Part shown: positions 17,890 through 26,130 of the stretch, in pieces | How the letters are laid out: the number at the start of each line of letters is the position of its first letter | Position numbering within the stretch: position 1 is the stretch's first letter | Source: Bacteroidales bacterium | GTDB taxonomy: Bacteria; Bacteroidota; Bacteroidia; Bacteroidales; UBA1715 | Reading direction: 5' to 3' | Length of the DNA stretch: 64,000 nt | NCBI GenBank assembly: GCA_024409235.1 | Contig: JAKSUA010000002.1 | Span: 128,385-192,384 of the forward strand | Program-made: the position numbers and the translations under genes | Notes under the pieces: generated by a model | The model's database searches: none | What the model saw: only the letters and a program-made list of their open reading frames with translations | Told to the model about the DNA's origin: nothing

Positions 17890-19353
17890 TTAGAATTTAA
17901 ATCCAACTGTAAAAGTCACATAATCACGTTTAATTGTTGATTTTGCATCAACATCGTTACCTTTCAAATCAGAGTACAACAAATTGCTTTGTTTTGATTT
18001 TGCTCTCGCCCATGATAAATCACAGTAAACTAGATTTGTTGCCATACCTACACCAGCAGAAATATCATTACGGTAGAATGTTTCCCCTGTAACATTCTTA
18101 TATGGATTTCCATACATTGCATATCCTGCTCTGAAAGCGAACGGTCCATAACGAAATTCACCGCCACATTTCAAATTACTTGCATTTACCAATTCCGATT
18201 TTATCTGAGAATTTGCTTCAGACATTGATTCTATATCCGAATCCAACTGGCATTGTGAATAGTTTATTGATTCGATATCAACTCCGATATTCAACAAGTT
18301 TTTATATACAAAACCTAACGAACCAACAAATTTTGCAGGCTGTCCTACTTTAAAATTAAAGTTATTTGAGTAAGATGCATGTTTGCGTAAATTGTTTGTT
18401 TCGTCTATATCTTGTTCATAGAACACATCCAAACTATTTTCATATTCTTCTCTTAAATTATACATAACTGGTGTATGTATAGCTCCACCTATTCGTAAAT
18501 ATTCAATAGGACGAACAATCAAACCAAATTTACCGCCAACACCGCTTCCTACCATATCAACGCTTGATTTATATTTAAAGCTTTCTAAATCAGAACTTAC
18601 ATTTCCATAATCTTTTTCTGTAATAGTTCTGTTTTCAGTATAATATATATCTTCCAAAGTCAAATCTGCACCGAAGAATACATATTCAGAGAAATCTACA
18701 CCAACATTAAATAGGTATTCTCTTTTTACTCCGTCACGATCTATTTTGATATCCTGGTACAAACCGTTGTAATTAGAAACGCCATTCTTCACAAAATCAG
18801 ATAGATACACATTGTTTTCACTGTCATAATCAATCAAATATGTATCCCAAGCTAACTGAGAATATTGTTCGTTGTAATCACCAGCACTTAATCTTGCAAG
18901 AAAATCATCTGTTAAAGATGAATTTGTATTGTTTGTTGTGTACTGTATTGTTTCATCATATCTGTTTTGAGCATTCATGGCAAAAGAGAATGATAAACCA
19001 GAAACAAAAACATCATTTTGTTTCAACTGTTTATAGCCAAGAATTCCAAAACTTGGAACTTTCACAGCACTTTTAAATGCATGGTCATAGCCTTTGTAAT
19101 AGTTTTCAGACTTTGTATATACGTATGTCGGTGAAAATTCAAACACACTTTTCTTAAATGATGCTGAACTTGCAGGGTTAACACTAATAGCTCCCATGTT
19201 TCCACCCAATGATGACAAAGCTCCACCCATTGCCATGTATCGTGCATTTCCTTCAACAAATGATTCACTGAAACGAAGTGCATCAAAATAATCCTGAGCC
19301 TGCAATGAGAATGCTCCAACAAGACTCAATACTAATAAACTTACTTTCTTCAT
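17890..19353 (-). CDS. OmpP1/FadL/TodX family outer-membrane protein
   Basis: 487 residues. A signal peptide (ending LQAQ) is followed by DYFDALRFSESFVEGNARYMAMGGALSSLGGNMGAISVNPAS, a block typical of Bacteroidota FadL-like proteins (the hatch region with the NPA motif), and then amphipathic beta-strands to the C-terminal aromatic FTVGFKF. FadL-type barrels pass hydrophobic compounds across the outer membrane. The T9SS shuttle PorV belongs to the same superfamily, but nothing here shows a PorV role. Monocistronic, with its own promoter box and terminator. Confidence 0.82.
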   Translation of the reverse strand: MKKVSLLVLSLVGAFSLQAQDYFDALRFSESFVEGNARYMAMGGALSSLGGNMGAISVNPASSASFKKSVFEFSPTYVYTKSENYYKGYDHAFKSAVKVPSFGILGYKQLKQNDVFVSGLSFSFAMNAQNRYDETIQYTTNNTNSSLTDDFLARLSAGDYNEQYSQLAWDTYLIDYDSENNVYLSDFVKNGVSNYNGLYQDIKIDRDGVKREYLFNVGVDFSEYVFFGADLTLEDIYYTENRTITEKDYGNVSSDLESFKYKSSVDMVGSGVGGKFGLIVRPIEYLRIGGAIHTPVMYNLREEYENSLDVFYEQDIDETNNLRKHASYSNNFNFKVGQPAKFVGSLGFVYKNLLNIGVDIESINYSQCQLDSDIESMSEANSQIKSELVNASNLKCGGEFRYGPFAFRAGYAMYGNPYKNVTGETFYRNDISAGVGMATNLVYCDLSWARAKSKQSNLLYSDLKGNDVDAKSTIKRDYVTFTVGFKF

Positions 19354-19370
19354 ATTGATTTTATTTTTTG

Positions 19371-19378
19371 CAAATGTA
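19371..19378 (-). promoter_or_regulatory. Promoter -7 box TACATTTG
   Basis: Minus-strand TACATTTG 17 nt before the ATG of the FadL-like gene; the leader would be about 11 nt. Confidence 0.6.
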
Positions 19379-19411
19379 ATATTTTTTTGATTTATAAGAT
19401 GTTTTTATCAA

Positions 19412-20623
19412 TTAATGACGACCTCCATGCGAACTTGAAGACGAAGAACTTCTTGACGAAGAGCTATGAGAAGAGCTGCTACTTGGACGACTTCCGCTAG
19501 ACGAACGAGACACGCTACTTGAATGAGAAGACGAACTGCTTGGCTTACTATAGCTACTGCTTCGCGACGAACCCGAAGGAGAACCTTGTGGACCGTGAGA
19601 AGAACTTCTTGTTGCAGAAGTTGCTCGGCTTGAACTACTTGACGACGAGCTATAAGACTTTGTTGAAGAACTAGAAGCCGAGCTCGAACGAGAAGAAGTT
19701 GAAGACTGAGACGACGGAGTTGCTCTATGCTGTGTTGACTGTGTTGCCGATGAAGATCTGCCAGAACTACTGCTTTGAGAATTATATGATTTTGTAGTTG
19801 AAGAAGACTGAGTTCGACTCTGAGAACTACTTCCCGTAGAACGACTGGAATTTGCAGGTCTTGCAGCTGACGAAGGCGAAGAAGTTGTGCTACGGCTTCC
19901 TGTATTTGTAGTTGTACGTGATGTAGTAGATGAACTTCTTTGCTGTCCATTCACAGTTGCAGACTTTGTTGCATTCGACGATGGAGCCGCACGATGAGAC
20001 GACGAAGGTGCTATACCGGCAGATCTTGTTGCAGTTGTAGATCTTGCAGTACTGTGAGTTGGTTCTGTCCTATGAGACATGTTTGAAGATGAGCCATAAG
20101 ACTTTACAGGTTCGTGTCCCCTTGGACGTGCCGCCATTGGTCTGTGATAAACAGAATGGCTTGGCGCATGATGGTACGAATAGTATGGTTTGTGCCAATG
20201 ATAATCATAGTAATGATGATGATAGTAGTAAGGACGATGCCAATAATAATAATTGTATGAGTATGGATACCAATAATCATAGTCGTAATAATAACGATTA
20301 TAATAATATGGAGAATATCCATATCTTATACCCCAATATGGTCCGCCGATACGGAAAGAAACATCCCAAGTTGGATCGTACGAAACCATCAAACGACGAG
20401 AATAGTAATAATCATCCTCATAAATTTCATCTGATGACGAATAATCCATCGAATCATCCGACCCAGACGCAGAAGTTTGTTCTGTTGTTGACACAGGAGA
20501 TGCGTAAACCACATTAGGTTCAGTAACATCATTTCCAGAATACTGTGCATTAAATGCAACTAACGAAGCACAGGATGTAAACACCGTAGCTCCTAAAATC
20601 ATTAATGGTAGAAATAATTTCAT
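19412..20623 (-). CDS. Ser/Tyr/His-rich low-complexity lipoprotein
   Basis: 403 residues. The lipobox is MKLFLPLMILGATVFTSC (Cys18). A short acidic/Tyr segment follows (SSDEIYEDDYYYSRR), then WDVSFRIGGPYWGIRYGYSP. Residues about 110-160 are dominated by Tyr, His and Trp, and residues 180-403 are almost entirely Ser with Arg, Thr, Ala and Gly. The aromatic/His part could bind metal or mediate adhesion, and the Ser-rich part could be a flexible, modifiable stalk; both ideas are inference. The gene has a rare, strong Shine-Dalgarno site. Codon choice within the Ser tract varies, so it is a maintained protein repeat rather than a simple DNA repeat. Confidence 0.72.
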   Translation of the reverse strand: MKLFLPLMILGATVFTSCASLVAFNAQYSGNDVTEPNVVYASPVSTTEQTSASGSDDSMDYSSSDEIYEDDYYYSRRLMVSYDPTWDVSFRIGGPYWGIRYGYSPYYYNRYYYDYDYWYPYSYNYYYWHRPYYYHHHYYDYHWHKPYYSYHHAPSHSVYHRPMAARPRGHEPVKSYGSSSNMSHRTEPTHSTARSTTATRSAGIAPSSSHRAAPSSNATKSATVNGQQRSSSTTSRTTTNTGSRSTTSSPSSAARPANSSRSTGSSSQSRTQSSSTTKSYNSQSSSSGRSSSATQSTQHRATPSSQSSTSSRSSSASSSSTKSYSSSSSSSSRATSATRSSSHGPQGSPSGSSRSSSYSKPSSSSSHSSSVSRSSSGSRPSSSSSHSSSSRSSSSSSSHGGRH

Positions 20624-20629
20624 GTTAAA

Positions 20630-20635
20630 TCCTCC
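20630..20635 (-). promoter_or_regulatory. Shine-Dalgarno site GGAGGA
   Basis: GGAGGA lies 6 nt before the ATG at 20623. Most genes here lack such a site, so its presence points to deliberate strong translation of the low-complexity lipoprotein. Confidence 0.6.
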
Positions 20636-20717
20636 GAATGGTTAAAAGTATCAATAATTTTTTTTTCTTTGTATAAAATTTTCAGTTCTTTTTTACAAGC
20701 AATTATCATACCAAACT

Positions 20718-22190
20718 ATGGCTAAATTAACAAGTCGAAAAGAAAATTATTCACAATGGTACAACGAACTTGTTGTACAGGCAAATTTAGCAGAAACTTC
20801 TGCTGTTCGTGGATGTATGGTTATAAAACCTTACGGTTATGCAATTTGGGAAAAAATGCAACATCAGTTAGACTCCATGTTTAAAGCAACTGGACACGTA
20901 AATGCATACTTTCCTCTTTTTATACCAAAATCTTTCTTCAGCCGTGAAGCAAGTCACGTTGAAGGATTTGCAAAAGAATGTGCTGTTGTTACGCACTATC
21001 GTTTAAAAAACGACCCAAACGGTAAGGGTGTTGTTGTTGACGAAAATGCAAAATTGGAAGAAGAATTGGTTGTCCGCCCTACTTCGGAGACAATCATTTG
21101 GAGTACATATAAAAAATGGGTTCAATCATACAGAGACCTACCTATTCTTTGTAACCAATGGGCAAACGTTGTTCGTTGGGAAATGAGAACCCGCTTATTC
21201 CTTCGTACAGCAGAATTCTTGTGGCAGGAAGGACATACTGCACACGCAACAGCTGAAGAAGCACGCGAAGAAGCTGAAAAAATGATTAACGTTTACGCTG
21301 ACTTTGCAGAGAACTTTTTAGCTATTCCTGTTATTAAAGGTGTAAAATCTGCAAACGAACGTTTTGCAGGAGCTCTTGACACATATACAATAGAAGCTTT
21401 AATGCAAGATGGAAAAGCACTACAGTCTGGAACATCACATTTCTTAGGTCAGAATTTTGCAAAGGCTTTCGATGTTACATTTACAAACAAAGAAGGTGTT
21501 TCTGATTATGTTTGGGCTACATCATGGGGTGTTTCTACCCGATTGATGGGAGCATTAATCATGACACACTCTGACGACAATGGTCTTGTTCTTCCTCCAA
21601 AATTAGCTCCTATTCAAGTTGTTATAGTTCCTATCTACAAAACAGACGAACAACTTGCAGCTATTAGCGAAAAAGTAAAAAGCATCAAGAAAAATCTTGA
21701 AGCAAAAGGTATCAGCGTAAAATTCGATGATGACGAAACTCAAAAACCAGGATGGAAATTCGCAGAATACGAATTAAAAGGTGTTCCAGTCCGTTTGGCT
21801 ATGGGCGCACGCGATTTGGAAAACGGAACAATTGAAGTTGCACGCCGAGATACTTTGACAAAAGAAACCCGTTCTGTAGAAAATATCGAAGAATACATTG
21901 AAAAACTTTTAGATGAAATTCAACAGAATCTTTTCAACAAAGCTTTAGAATACCGCAAAGCACATACTTACAAAGTAGATACTTACGAAGAATTCAAAGA
22001 AAGAATTAAGAATGTGGACGGTTTTATTCTTGCCCATTGGGACGGAACAACTGAAACAGAAGAAAAGATTAAAGAAGAAACAAAAGCAACTGTCCGTTGT
22101 ATTCCATTTGATGCTCCTGAAGAAGAAGGAAAATGTATTTTTACAGGAAAACCATCACACAAACGAGCATTGTTTGCTATTGCATACTAA
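20718..22190 (+). CDS. proS: Proline--tRNA ligase (archaeal/eukaryal type)
   Basis: 490 residues, class II synthetase. The class II motifs are seen: motif 2 in the [23 protein letters not shown] region and motif 3 toward [13 protein letters not shown]. The anticodon-binding domain begins at [10 protein letters not shown] and the protein ends with an aromatic residue (AIAY) after a zinc-domain-like tail, as in the ProS type 3 group. It charges tRNA-Pro. Divergent from the low-complexity lipoprotein; followed by tRNA-Arg(TCT). Confidence 0.95.
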   Translation: MAKLTSRKENYSQWYNELVVQANLAETSAVRGCMVIKPYGYAIWEKMQHQLDSMFKATGHVNAYFPLFIPKSFFSREASHVEGFAKECAVVTHYRLKNDPNGKGVVVDENAKLEEELVVRPTSETIIWSTYKKWVQSYRDLPILCNQWANVVRWEMRTRLFLRTAEFLWQEGHTAHATAEEAREEAEKMINVYADFAENFLAIPVIKGVKSANERFAGALDTYTIEALMQDGKALQSGTSHFLGQNFAKAFDVTFTNKEGVSDYVWATSWGVSTRLMGALIMTHSDDNGLVLPPKLAPIQVVIVPIYKTDEQLAAISEKVKSIKKNLEAKGISVKFDDDETQKPGWKFAEYELKGVPVRLAMGARDLENGTIEVARRDTLTKETRSVENIEEYIEKLLDEIQQNLFNKALEYRKAHTYKVDTYEEFKERIKNVDGFILAHWDGTTETEEKIKEETKATVRCIPFDAPEEEGKCIFTGKPSHKRALFAIAY

Positions 22191-22229
22191 AAAAAACGTT
22201 GTTTGCATTTGAAATTTGTGGTTAATTAG

Positions 22230-22237
22230 TATATTTG
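22230..22237 (+). promoter_or_regulatory. Promoter -7 box TATATTTG (tRNA-Arg)
   Basis: TATATTTG with 17 nt to the first base of the tRNA, the same box and spacing as for the second tRNA-Arg at 53799. Confidence 0.65.
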
Positions 22238-22254
22238 CCACACCAAAATATGGA

Positions 22255-22328
22255 GGTCCGGTAGCTCAGCTGGATAGAGCAACAGCCTTCTAAGCTGTGG
22301 GTCGCGCGTTCGAATCGCGCCCGGATCA
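22255..22328 (+). tRNA. tRNA-Arg (anticodon TCT)
   Basis: 74 nt folding as a cloverleaf: acceptor GGTCCGG/CCGGATC (one G-U pair), D stem GCTC/GAGC, anticodon stem ACAGC/GCTGT with loop CTTCTAA (anticodon TCT), T stem GCGCG/CGCGC with TTCGAAT. Discriminator A; CCA is not encoded. Confidence 0.96.
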
Positions 22329-22331
22329 CAT

Positions 22332-22367
22332 AAAAAAGCACTTACAAAATATGTAAGTGCTTTTTTT
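22332..22367 (+). terminator. Terminator after tRNA-Arg(TCT)
   Basis: A 14-bp inverted repeat AAAAAAGCACTTAC with its complement, 7-nt loop, ending in a T run. Confidence 0.85.
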
Positions 22368-22402
22368 ATGGGAAATTTTTCTTAAAAACACATTGGTTGG
22401 TC

Positions 22403-22426
22403 TAATGGTCAAAAAAGTACCTGAAA
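22403..22426 (+). repeat. Left terminal inverted repeat
   Basis: TAATGGTCAAAAAAGTACCT and four further bases; matches the complement of the right end at 22 of 24 positions. A third, partial copy (complement at about 23391-23411) lies just inside the right end. Confidence 0.75.
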
Positions 22427-22473
22427 ACCTTCTAATAAATTGAATTTTATACATTTACAGTATTTTTAAGAAA

Positions 22474-23393
22474 ATGAGTAAAAATCTGCTTTTATTGTAA
22501 GGGGCAAAATGTAATCAAGAAAGGTGTTCAAAGAGGATTACAACGCTGGTTTTGTAAGGATTGTAGCCGATTCTTCACAAGGACAGAGCAAATATCAACA
22601 GAACTGCTATATGAAGAATACATAAAGGGAAAACAAACGTTAAAACAACTTTCAGAATCCCATCAGATATCAATAAGTACAATCCAACGTCGTTTTAAAA
22701 CAATACACCACAAGCGCTTGGTGTCAAAAGAGAAAGATGTGGTTGTCTTGATGGACGCCACGTATTGGGGACACAGATTCGGTGTCTTGGTGTTTAAAGA
22801 TGCGCATAGGAATAAAATATTATGGAGAAAGTTCCTGTCCAAGAAAGAAACAGTCACTGATTACATAGAAGGCGTAGAATGGCTCGAAAATAATGGTTTT
22901 AACATATTAGGACTCGTTTGTGATGGATTAAAAGGTCTCGCTACGGCACTATCCAAGTACAAAGTTCAGTATTGTCAGTTTCATCAAGTAAAGACAGTGA
23001 AATTTTATCTTACAAGTAAGCCTGAACTACAAGCTTCAAAGGAACTTACATATAGCATTACAACTTTGTCATACGGATAAAGAGTCGTTCGTAGGAATGT
23101 TTGAAGAGTGGTACTTGCGATGGAAAGACTTCTTAAAAGAAAGGAGTATTGAACCCAAAACAGGAAAGACTCGTTTTACGCATCAACGCTTACGTAGCGC
23201 CTTTTTAAGCATAAAACGGAATATGACTTTATTGTGGACTTTTTACGATTATCCTGAAACAACCTTGCCAAACACTAACAACGGTATAGAAGCACTCTTT
23301 ACAGATCTAAAAACCAAAATCCGAGTCCATAATGGACTATCTAAATTAAATAGAATGAAATTTATTGACCAATACTTTTACAACAAAAAGTAG
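22474..23393 (+). pseudogene. Transposase with two frameshifts
   Basis: Starting at ATG 22474 the frame stops after eight codons. Removing one A from the five-A run at 22480-22484 restores MSKICFYCKGQNVIKK, with a zinc ribbon (CFYC, then CKDC). A second single-base excess near 23048 stops the frame at 23080; skipping it gives KELHIALQLCHTDKESF and joins the C-terminal part. Expected acidic residues remain: MDATYWG, VCDGLKG and NNGIEALFTDLK. Either the copy has decayed or expression needs frameshifting; two unrelated sites favour decay. Confidence 0.8.
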
Positions 23394-23427
23394 GTTCTTT
23401 TTTGACCATTAAATAAAAATCATCAAA

Positions 23428-23451
23428 TTTCAGGTACCGTTTTGACCATTA
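23428..23451 (-). repeat. Right terminal inverted repeat
   Basis: On the minus strand TAATGGTCAAAACGGTACCT and four further bases, pairing with the left repeat. Confidence 0.75.
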
Positions 23452-23528
23452 AGCCGGAAATTATTGTAACATTGTTTCGTACGCATTCTAAGAAAATGTA
23501 CGAGAAATAAAACGAAAAAAATATAGTT

Positions 23529-24278
23529 ATGATAATAAAGTTGGTTTCTTTTCCTTATGTGGATAGGTTATCTGCAAAGTCACGCAAACTACGAATAAAT
23601 ATAGTGTCAGACATTGAAAAAAATGCTGATTTTGTGATGTTTAGCGAATGGATATTCGACAATATGGATGACTTGAAGAAAGTTTATCAATTAACTCATA
23701 ATAAACAAGTTACTGCATTGTTTGAACTAAATTTAGCTTCTGGATTGGATGGGAATAATTTGTTTCTTTTACAAAACGGGAAAATAAAGGATCTAAAAAC
23801 ACATCAAATTTTTAGTACTCCGAAAGAAGCAACAGAAGAAAATATTGAAAATTTAATTAGGGAACTTGAAACGCATAGACAATTTGTAGTAAACGATAAG
23901 CATTTTTTAATTCTTCAGTGCGGAGAAAATAATATTTTAAAGACAACGCGTGACAAAGAAAACTGTTCGGAGTTTAGATTATCAAACCGCTCAGACTTAA
24001 AAAATCGTTTTGACAAAGTTATCAATGGTGTTGATGTTATACTAAACCCATTACACACAAAATGGGGTAGGTTTTATGACTTTTCTTGTCGTCTTTATAA
24101 ATTTAGCGAAAGGAAAAGATACAGTTTCTATTGTTGTCAACTTACAGACAATCAATTGATTAATGCGGTTAAAAATCCGCAAAAGAATACAGCACAAAGA
24201 GCAATGAAGAGCAGAAAGATTTTGGCTCCACTTCATACAGAAAGCAATAACTATCTGTTACAAACGTACGAAATATAG
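23529..24278 (+). CDS. Putative nitrilase-superfamily-like protein
   Basis: 249 residues, no family recognised with certainty. The layout resembles the carbon-nitrogen hydrolase fold: ADFVMFSEWIF places Glu40 where nitrilases keep the catalytic Glu, a Lys-rich turn NGKIKDLK (Lys85-90) fits the Lys position, and HFLILQCGENNIL puts Cys131 at the nucleophile elbow, followed by VDVILNPLHTKWGRF. If right, it would hydrolyse an amide or nitrile; the substrate is unknown. It is shorter than most nitrilases and lacks the C-terminal strands. No clear promoter box is visible; an IS lies 70 nt upstream. It converges on the clamp-like gene. Confidence 0.5.
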   Translation: MIIKLVSFPYVDRLSAKSRKLRINIVSDIEKNADFVMFSEWIFDNMDDLKKVYQLTHNKQVTALFELNLASGLDGNNLFLLQNGKIKDLKTHQIFSTPKEATEENIENLIRELETHRQFVVNDKHFLILQCGENNILKTTRDKENCSEFRLSNRSDLKNRFDKVINGVDVILNPLHTKWGRFYDFSCRLYKFSERKRYSFYCCQLTDNQLINAVKNPQKNTAQRAMKSRKILAPLHTESNNYLLQTYEI

Positions 24279-24295
24279 TACATCTTTGTTTTTTA

Positions 24296-25009
24296 CTACA
24301 TTTCCACTTCTCCTAAATCAGTATAATCTTCAAGATCCTCGTCATTAAATGCAATTCCCATGAGAATATACAGCATATTGCCACATTGAATTGTGATGTT
24401 TGGCGTACTCTCTCTTGTCGGGAACAATACCATAACATCGTCTTTGCTGTTCGTCTCCGAATCCAGAATCTCAAGTCCGTTAATCAGGGAATCCGCGTCG
24501 AAGACACATGTTTCTCCGTTTACGGTAAAGAAAACGGTGCTACTATATTCTCGTGAAGAAGCGCTCACGGCTTTCTTTATAAAAGATACCGCTTCCTTTA
24601 TGGATGAATGTGGAAATGTAAAGTTGCAGGCGAACTCTTTATAAATAATATCCTCGTTTCGATAATCGGGATACTTTGTACGAAGATGACATCCTCCTAT
24701 TTCAGTATCGTATTTGTCTGATTTACAATCTGGATTGATGAGCTTGTTATTAAACTTCTGGAACGTTGGCAATGTGCTTTCGTATGCCCGAAGAATTATT
24801 TGAATTCCGTTCGTTGCAACCACAAATCCGCTCGCCTCATCGTAATAAACACCCTTGTAATAGTTCTTTTCCTTTTGTTTGCTCGTGGCGAAAAAATGCC
24901 GTTTGAACAATAAATTTTGATATTCCTTCGGGTCAAAATCTTGTCTTGCCGATTTCTTCACATTTTCAAGCACATTAAACGATACCATGTTTGTTTTTCG
25001 AGTTTCCAT
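24296..25009 (-). CDS. Sliding-clamp (DnaN)-like protein, two-domain
   Basis: 237 residues from ATG 25009 (an upstream TTG at 25015 is less likely). Several segments mirror the beta sliding clamp: VYYDEASGFVVATNGIQIIL (clamp-type strand-turn with ATDG-like ATNG), TKYPDYRNED (clamp FPDYR motif), FACNFTFPHSSIKEAVSFIKKA, then FDADSLINGLEILDSE and the closing MLYILMGIAF, resembling the clamp's final domain and its MP-type end. The protein is about two clamp domains long rather than three. Acidic C-terminus. It may encircle or bind DNA or block the true clamp; this is inference. Its promoter carries the WYL operator. Confidence 0.5.
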   Translation of the reverse strand: METRKTNMVSFNVLENVKKSARQDFDPKEYQNLLFKRHFFATSKQKEKNYYKGVYYDEASGFVVATNGIQIILRAYESTLPTFQKFNNKLINPDCKSDKYDTEIGGCHLRTKYPDYRNEDIIYKEFACNFTFPHSSIKEAVSFIKKAVSASSREYSSTVFFTVNGETCVFDADSLINGLEILDSETNSKDDVMVLFPTRESTPNITIQCGNMLYILMGIAFNDEDLEDYTDLGEVEM

Positions 25010-25031
25010 AATCAAATTTTTTTCAACATTG

Positions 25032-25039
25032 CAAAAATA
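25032..25039 (-). promoter_or_regulatory. Promoter -7 box TATTTTTG (clamp-like gene)
   Basis: Minus-strand TATTTTTG 22 nt before ATG 25009. A TTTG within operator O1 lies in the -33 region. Confidence 0.6.
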
Positions 25040-25046
25040 AATGCAC

Positions 25047-25069
25047 GCTGTCCCAAATCGTGGTACAGC
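25047..25069. promoter_or_regulatory. Palindromic operator O1
   Basis: A 23-bp imperfect palindrome with half-sites GCTGTCCCA and TGGTACAGC around AATCG. It lies between two divergent promoter boxes (25032-25039 minus, 25076-25083 plus) and covers the upstream part of both. It shares 17 bp, GCTGTACCACGATTTGG on the minus strand, with O2. Most likely the binding site of the adjacent WYL protein. Confidence 0.7.
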
Positions 25070-25075
25070 TTTTTT

Positions 25076-25083
25076 TATATTTG
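25076..25083 (+). promoter_or_regulatory. Promoter -7 box TATATTTG (WYL gene)
   Basis: TATATTTG 15 nt before ATG 25099 and 6 nt from O1, so binding at O1 would be expected to affect WYL transcription. Confidence 0.6.
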
Positions 25084-25098
25084 GGAAATATTTTGATT

Positions 25099-26034
25099 AT
25101 GAAAGTTCCTACTCTTTTTAAAGAATACATTTGGTTAGTTGAAACCATCAAGCAAGCAAAGAAAATCACCTTTGCCGAGATTCGGGAAAAGTGGTTCAAT
25201 ACGGATTTAAGCGAAGGCAAGGAATTGGCCCGTTCCACATTCAACCGCCACAAGGATGCGATTGCCGATATTTTTGGTATCATCATTGAATGTGACACGA
25301 AAGATGACTATCGTTATTATATCGACAATAATTCCGTGTTCAGGGAAAACTCCGTACAAAACTGGATGTTATCCACGCTCTCGGTAAACAATGTTATCTC
25401 CGAGAGTCTTTCGCTACAAGACCGTATCTTGTTGCAACCGATTCCTTGCAACGATTATTTGCAGATAGTTATTAACGCGATGAAAAAGAAAGTGCGCGTG
25501 GAAGTCACCTATCGGAAATATAATAGTGAGGTGGTAAGCCATGTGAATTTTGAACCATATTGCCTGAAACTTTTCAATCAACGCTGGTACGTTTTGGCGC
25601 ATTTCCATCGTGATGCCACAAACGACAAGGATGAACAGGATTACTTCGCCACATATTCTTTCGATCGAATTCAAAGTATGACGCTTACAGAGATAAAATT
25701 CGAGGTTCGCGAAGACTTTGATGCACAGGAGTATTTTGGGGAATGTTATGGCATATATGCAGGTGGTGGTGTTGAAGCAGAACGAATTGTTATACGGGCT
25801 TATAATGACCAACGATTCTATTTGCGTGATTTACCATTACATCATAGTCAAAAGAAACTAGAAGAAGGCGATGACTATGTTGATTATGGCTATTATATGA
25901 GACCTACCAACGATTTCTGCGCTCATCTACTTAGCTTGGGAAGGCACATAGAAGTTATAAAGCCTGATTCTCTACGAGATAAAATATCAGAAATGGCACA
26001 AGAAATTGTGGATATATATAGCTTAAAGATCTAG
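25099..26034 (+). CDS. WYL-domain transcriptional regulator
   Basis: 311 residues from ATG 25099; the in-frame GTG at 25060 falls inside operator O1 and before the promoter box. Residues 1-75 form a winged helix-turn-helix (ARSTFNRHKDAIADIFGIII). Residues about 130-200 are the WYL domain (KVRVEVTYRKYN, FEPYCLKLFNQRWYVLAHF, SFDRIQ), and a WCX-type C-terminal domain follows (RIVIRAYNDQRFYLRDLPLH). WYL regulators sense nucleic acid or nucleotide ligands and often control DNA-damage or anti-phage genes. Parts of the first two-thirds have higher GC than the last third. O1 and O2 flank the gene. Confidence 0.88.
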   Translation: MKVPTLFKEYIWLVETIKQAKKITFAEIREKWFNTDLSEGKELARSTFNRHKDAIADIFGIIIECDTKDDYRYYIDNNSVFRENSVQNWMLSTLSVNNVISESLSLQDRILLQPIPCNDYLQIVINAMKKKVRVEVTYRKYNSEVVSHVNFEPYCLKLFNQRWYVLAHFHRDATNDKDEQDYFATYSFDRIQSMTLTEIKFEVREDFDAQEYFGECYGIYAGGGVEAERIVIRAYNDQRFYLRDLPLHHSQKKLEEGDDYVDYGYYMRPTNDFCAHLLSLGRHIEVIKPDSLRDKISEMAQEIVDIYSLKI

Positions 26035-26053
26035 TTTTTCAAAAAACTTTTCA

Positions 26054-26076
26054 GCTGTACCACGATTTGGTACAAG
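26054..26076. promoter_or_regulatory. Palindromic operator O2
   Basis: Half-sites GCTGTACCA and TGGTACAAG around CGATT. The first 17 bases are identical to O1 read on the minus strand. Thirteen nt separate this block from the TAATTTTG box of the HIRAN gene, the same spacing as at the clamp-like promoter. Confidence 0.7.
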
Positions 26077-26083
26077 ATGCCAA

Positions 26084-26091
26084 TAATTTTG
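26084..26091 (+). promoter_or_regulatory. Promoter -7 box TAATTTTG (HIRAN gene)
   Basis: TAATTTTG 39 nt before ATG 26131, downstream of O2. Confidence 0.6.
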
Positions 26092-26130
26092 TTTTCGTAA
26101 ATAAAAGTTTAACATTTTAAGTCTTTGATT

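Larger units (their letters stand above)
22399..23455 (+). mobile_element. IS256-like (Zn-ribbon variant) insertion sequence, inactive
   Basis: About 1.06 kb bounded by imperfect inverted repeats and holding one transposase frame broken twice. The protein has an N-terminal zinc ribbon and DDE-type residues, as in the IS256 'variant Zn-binding' group of Bacteroidota; the family name is from memory. No clear target-site duplication is seen with the ends placed here. It lies directly after the tRNA-Arg(TCT) terminator. Confidence 0.75.

Noticed and set aside
19408..19950. 180-codon Leu/Gln/Val-rich minus-strand frame
   Set aside because: Out-of-frame reading of the Ser-codon-rich tract of the lipoprotein gene; composition is an artefact.
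19430..20000. Possible tandem DNA repeat or CRISPR-like array in the Ser-rich gene
   Set aside because: No regular unit and spacer; only biased Ser codons. No CRISPR array was seen anywhere in the window.
22474..22500. Eight-codon ORF MSKNLLLL as a leader peptide
   Set aside because: It is explained as the frameshifted start of the transposase.
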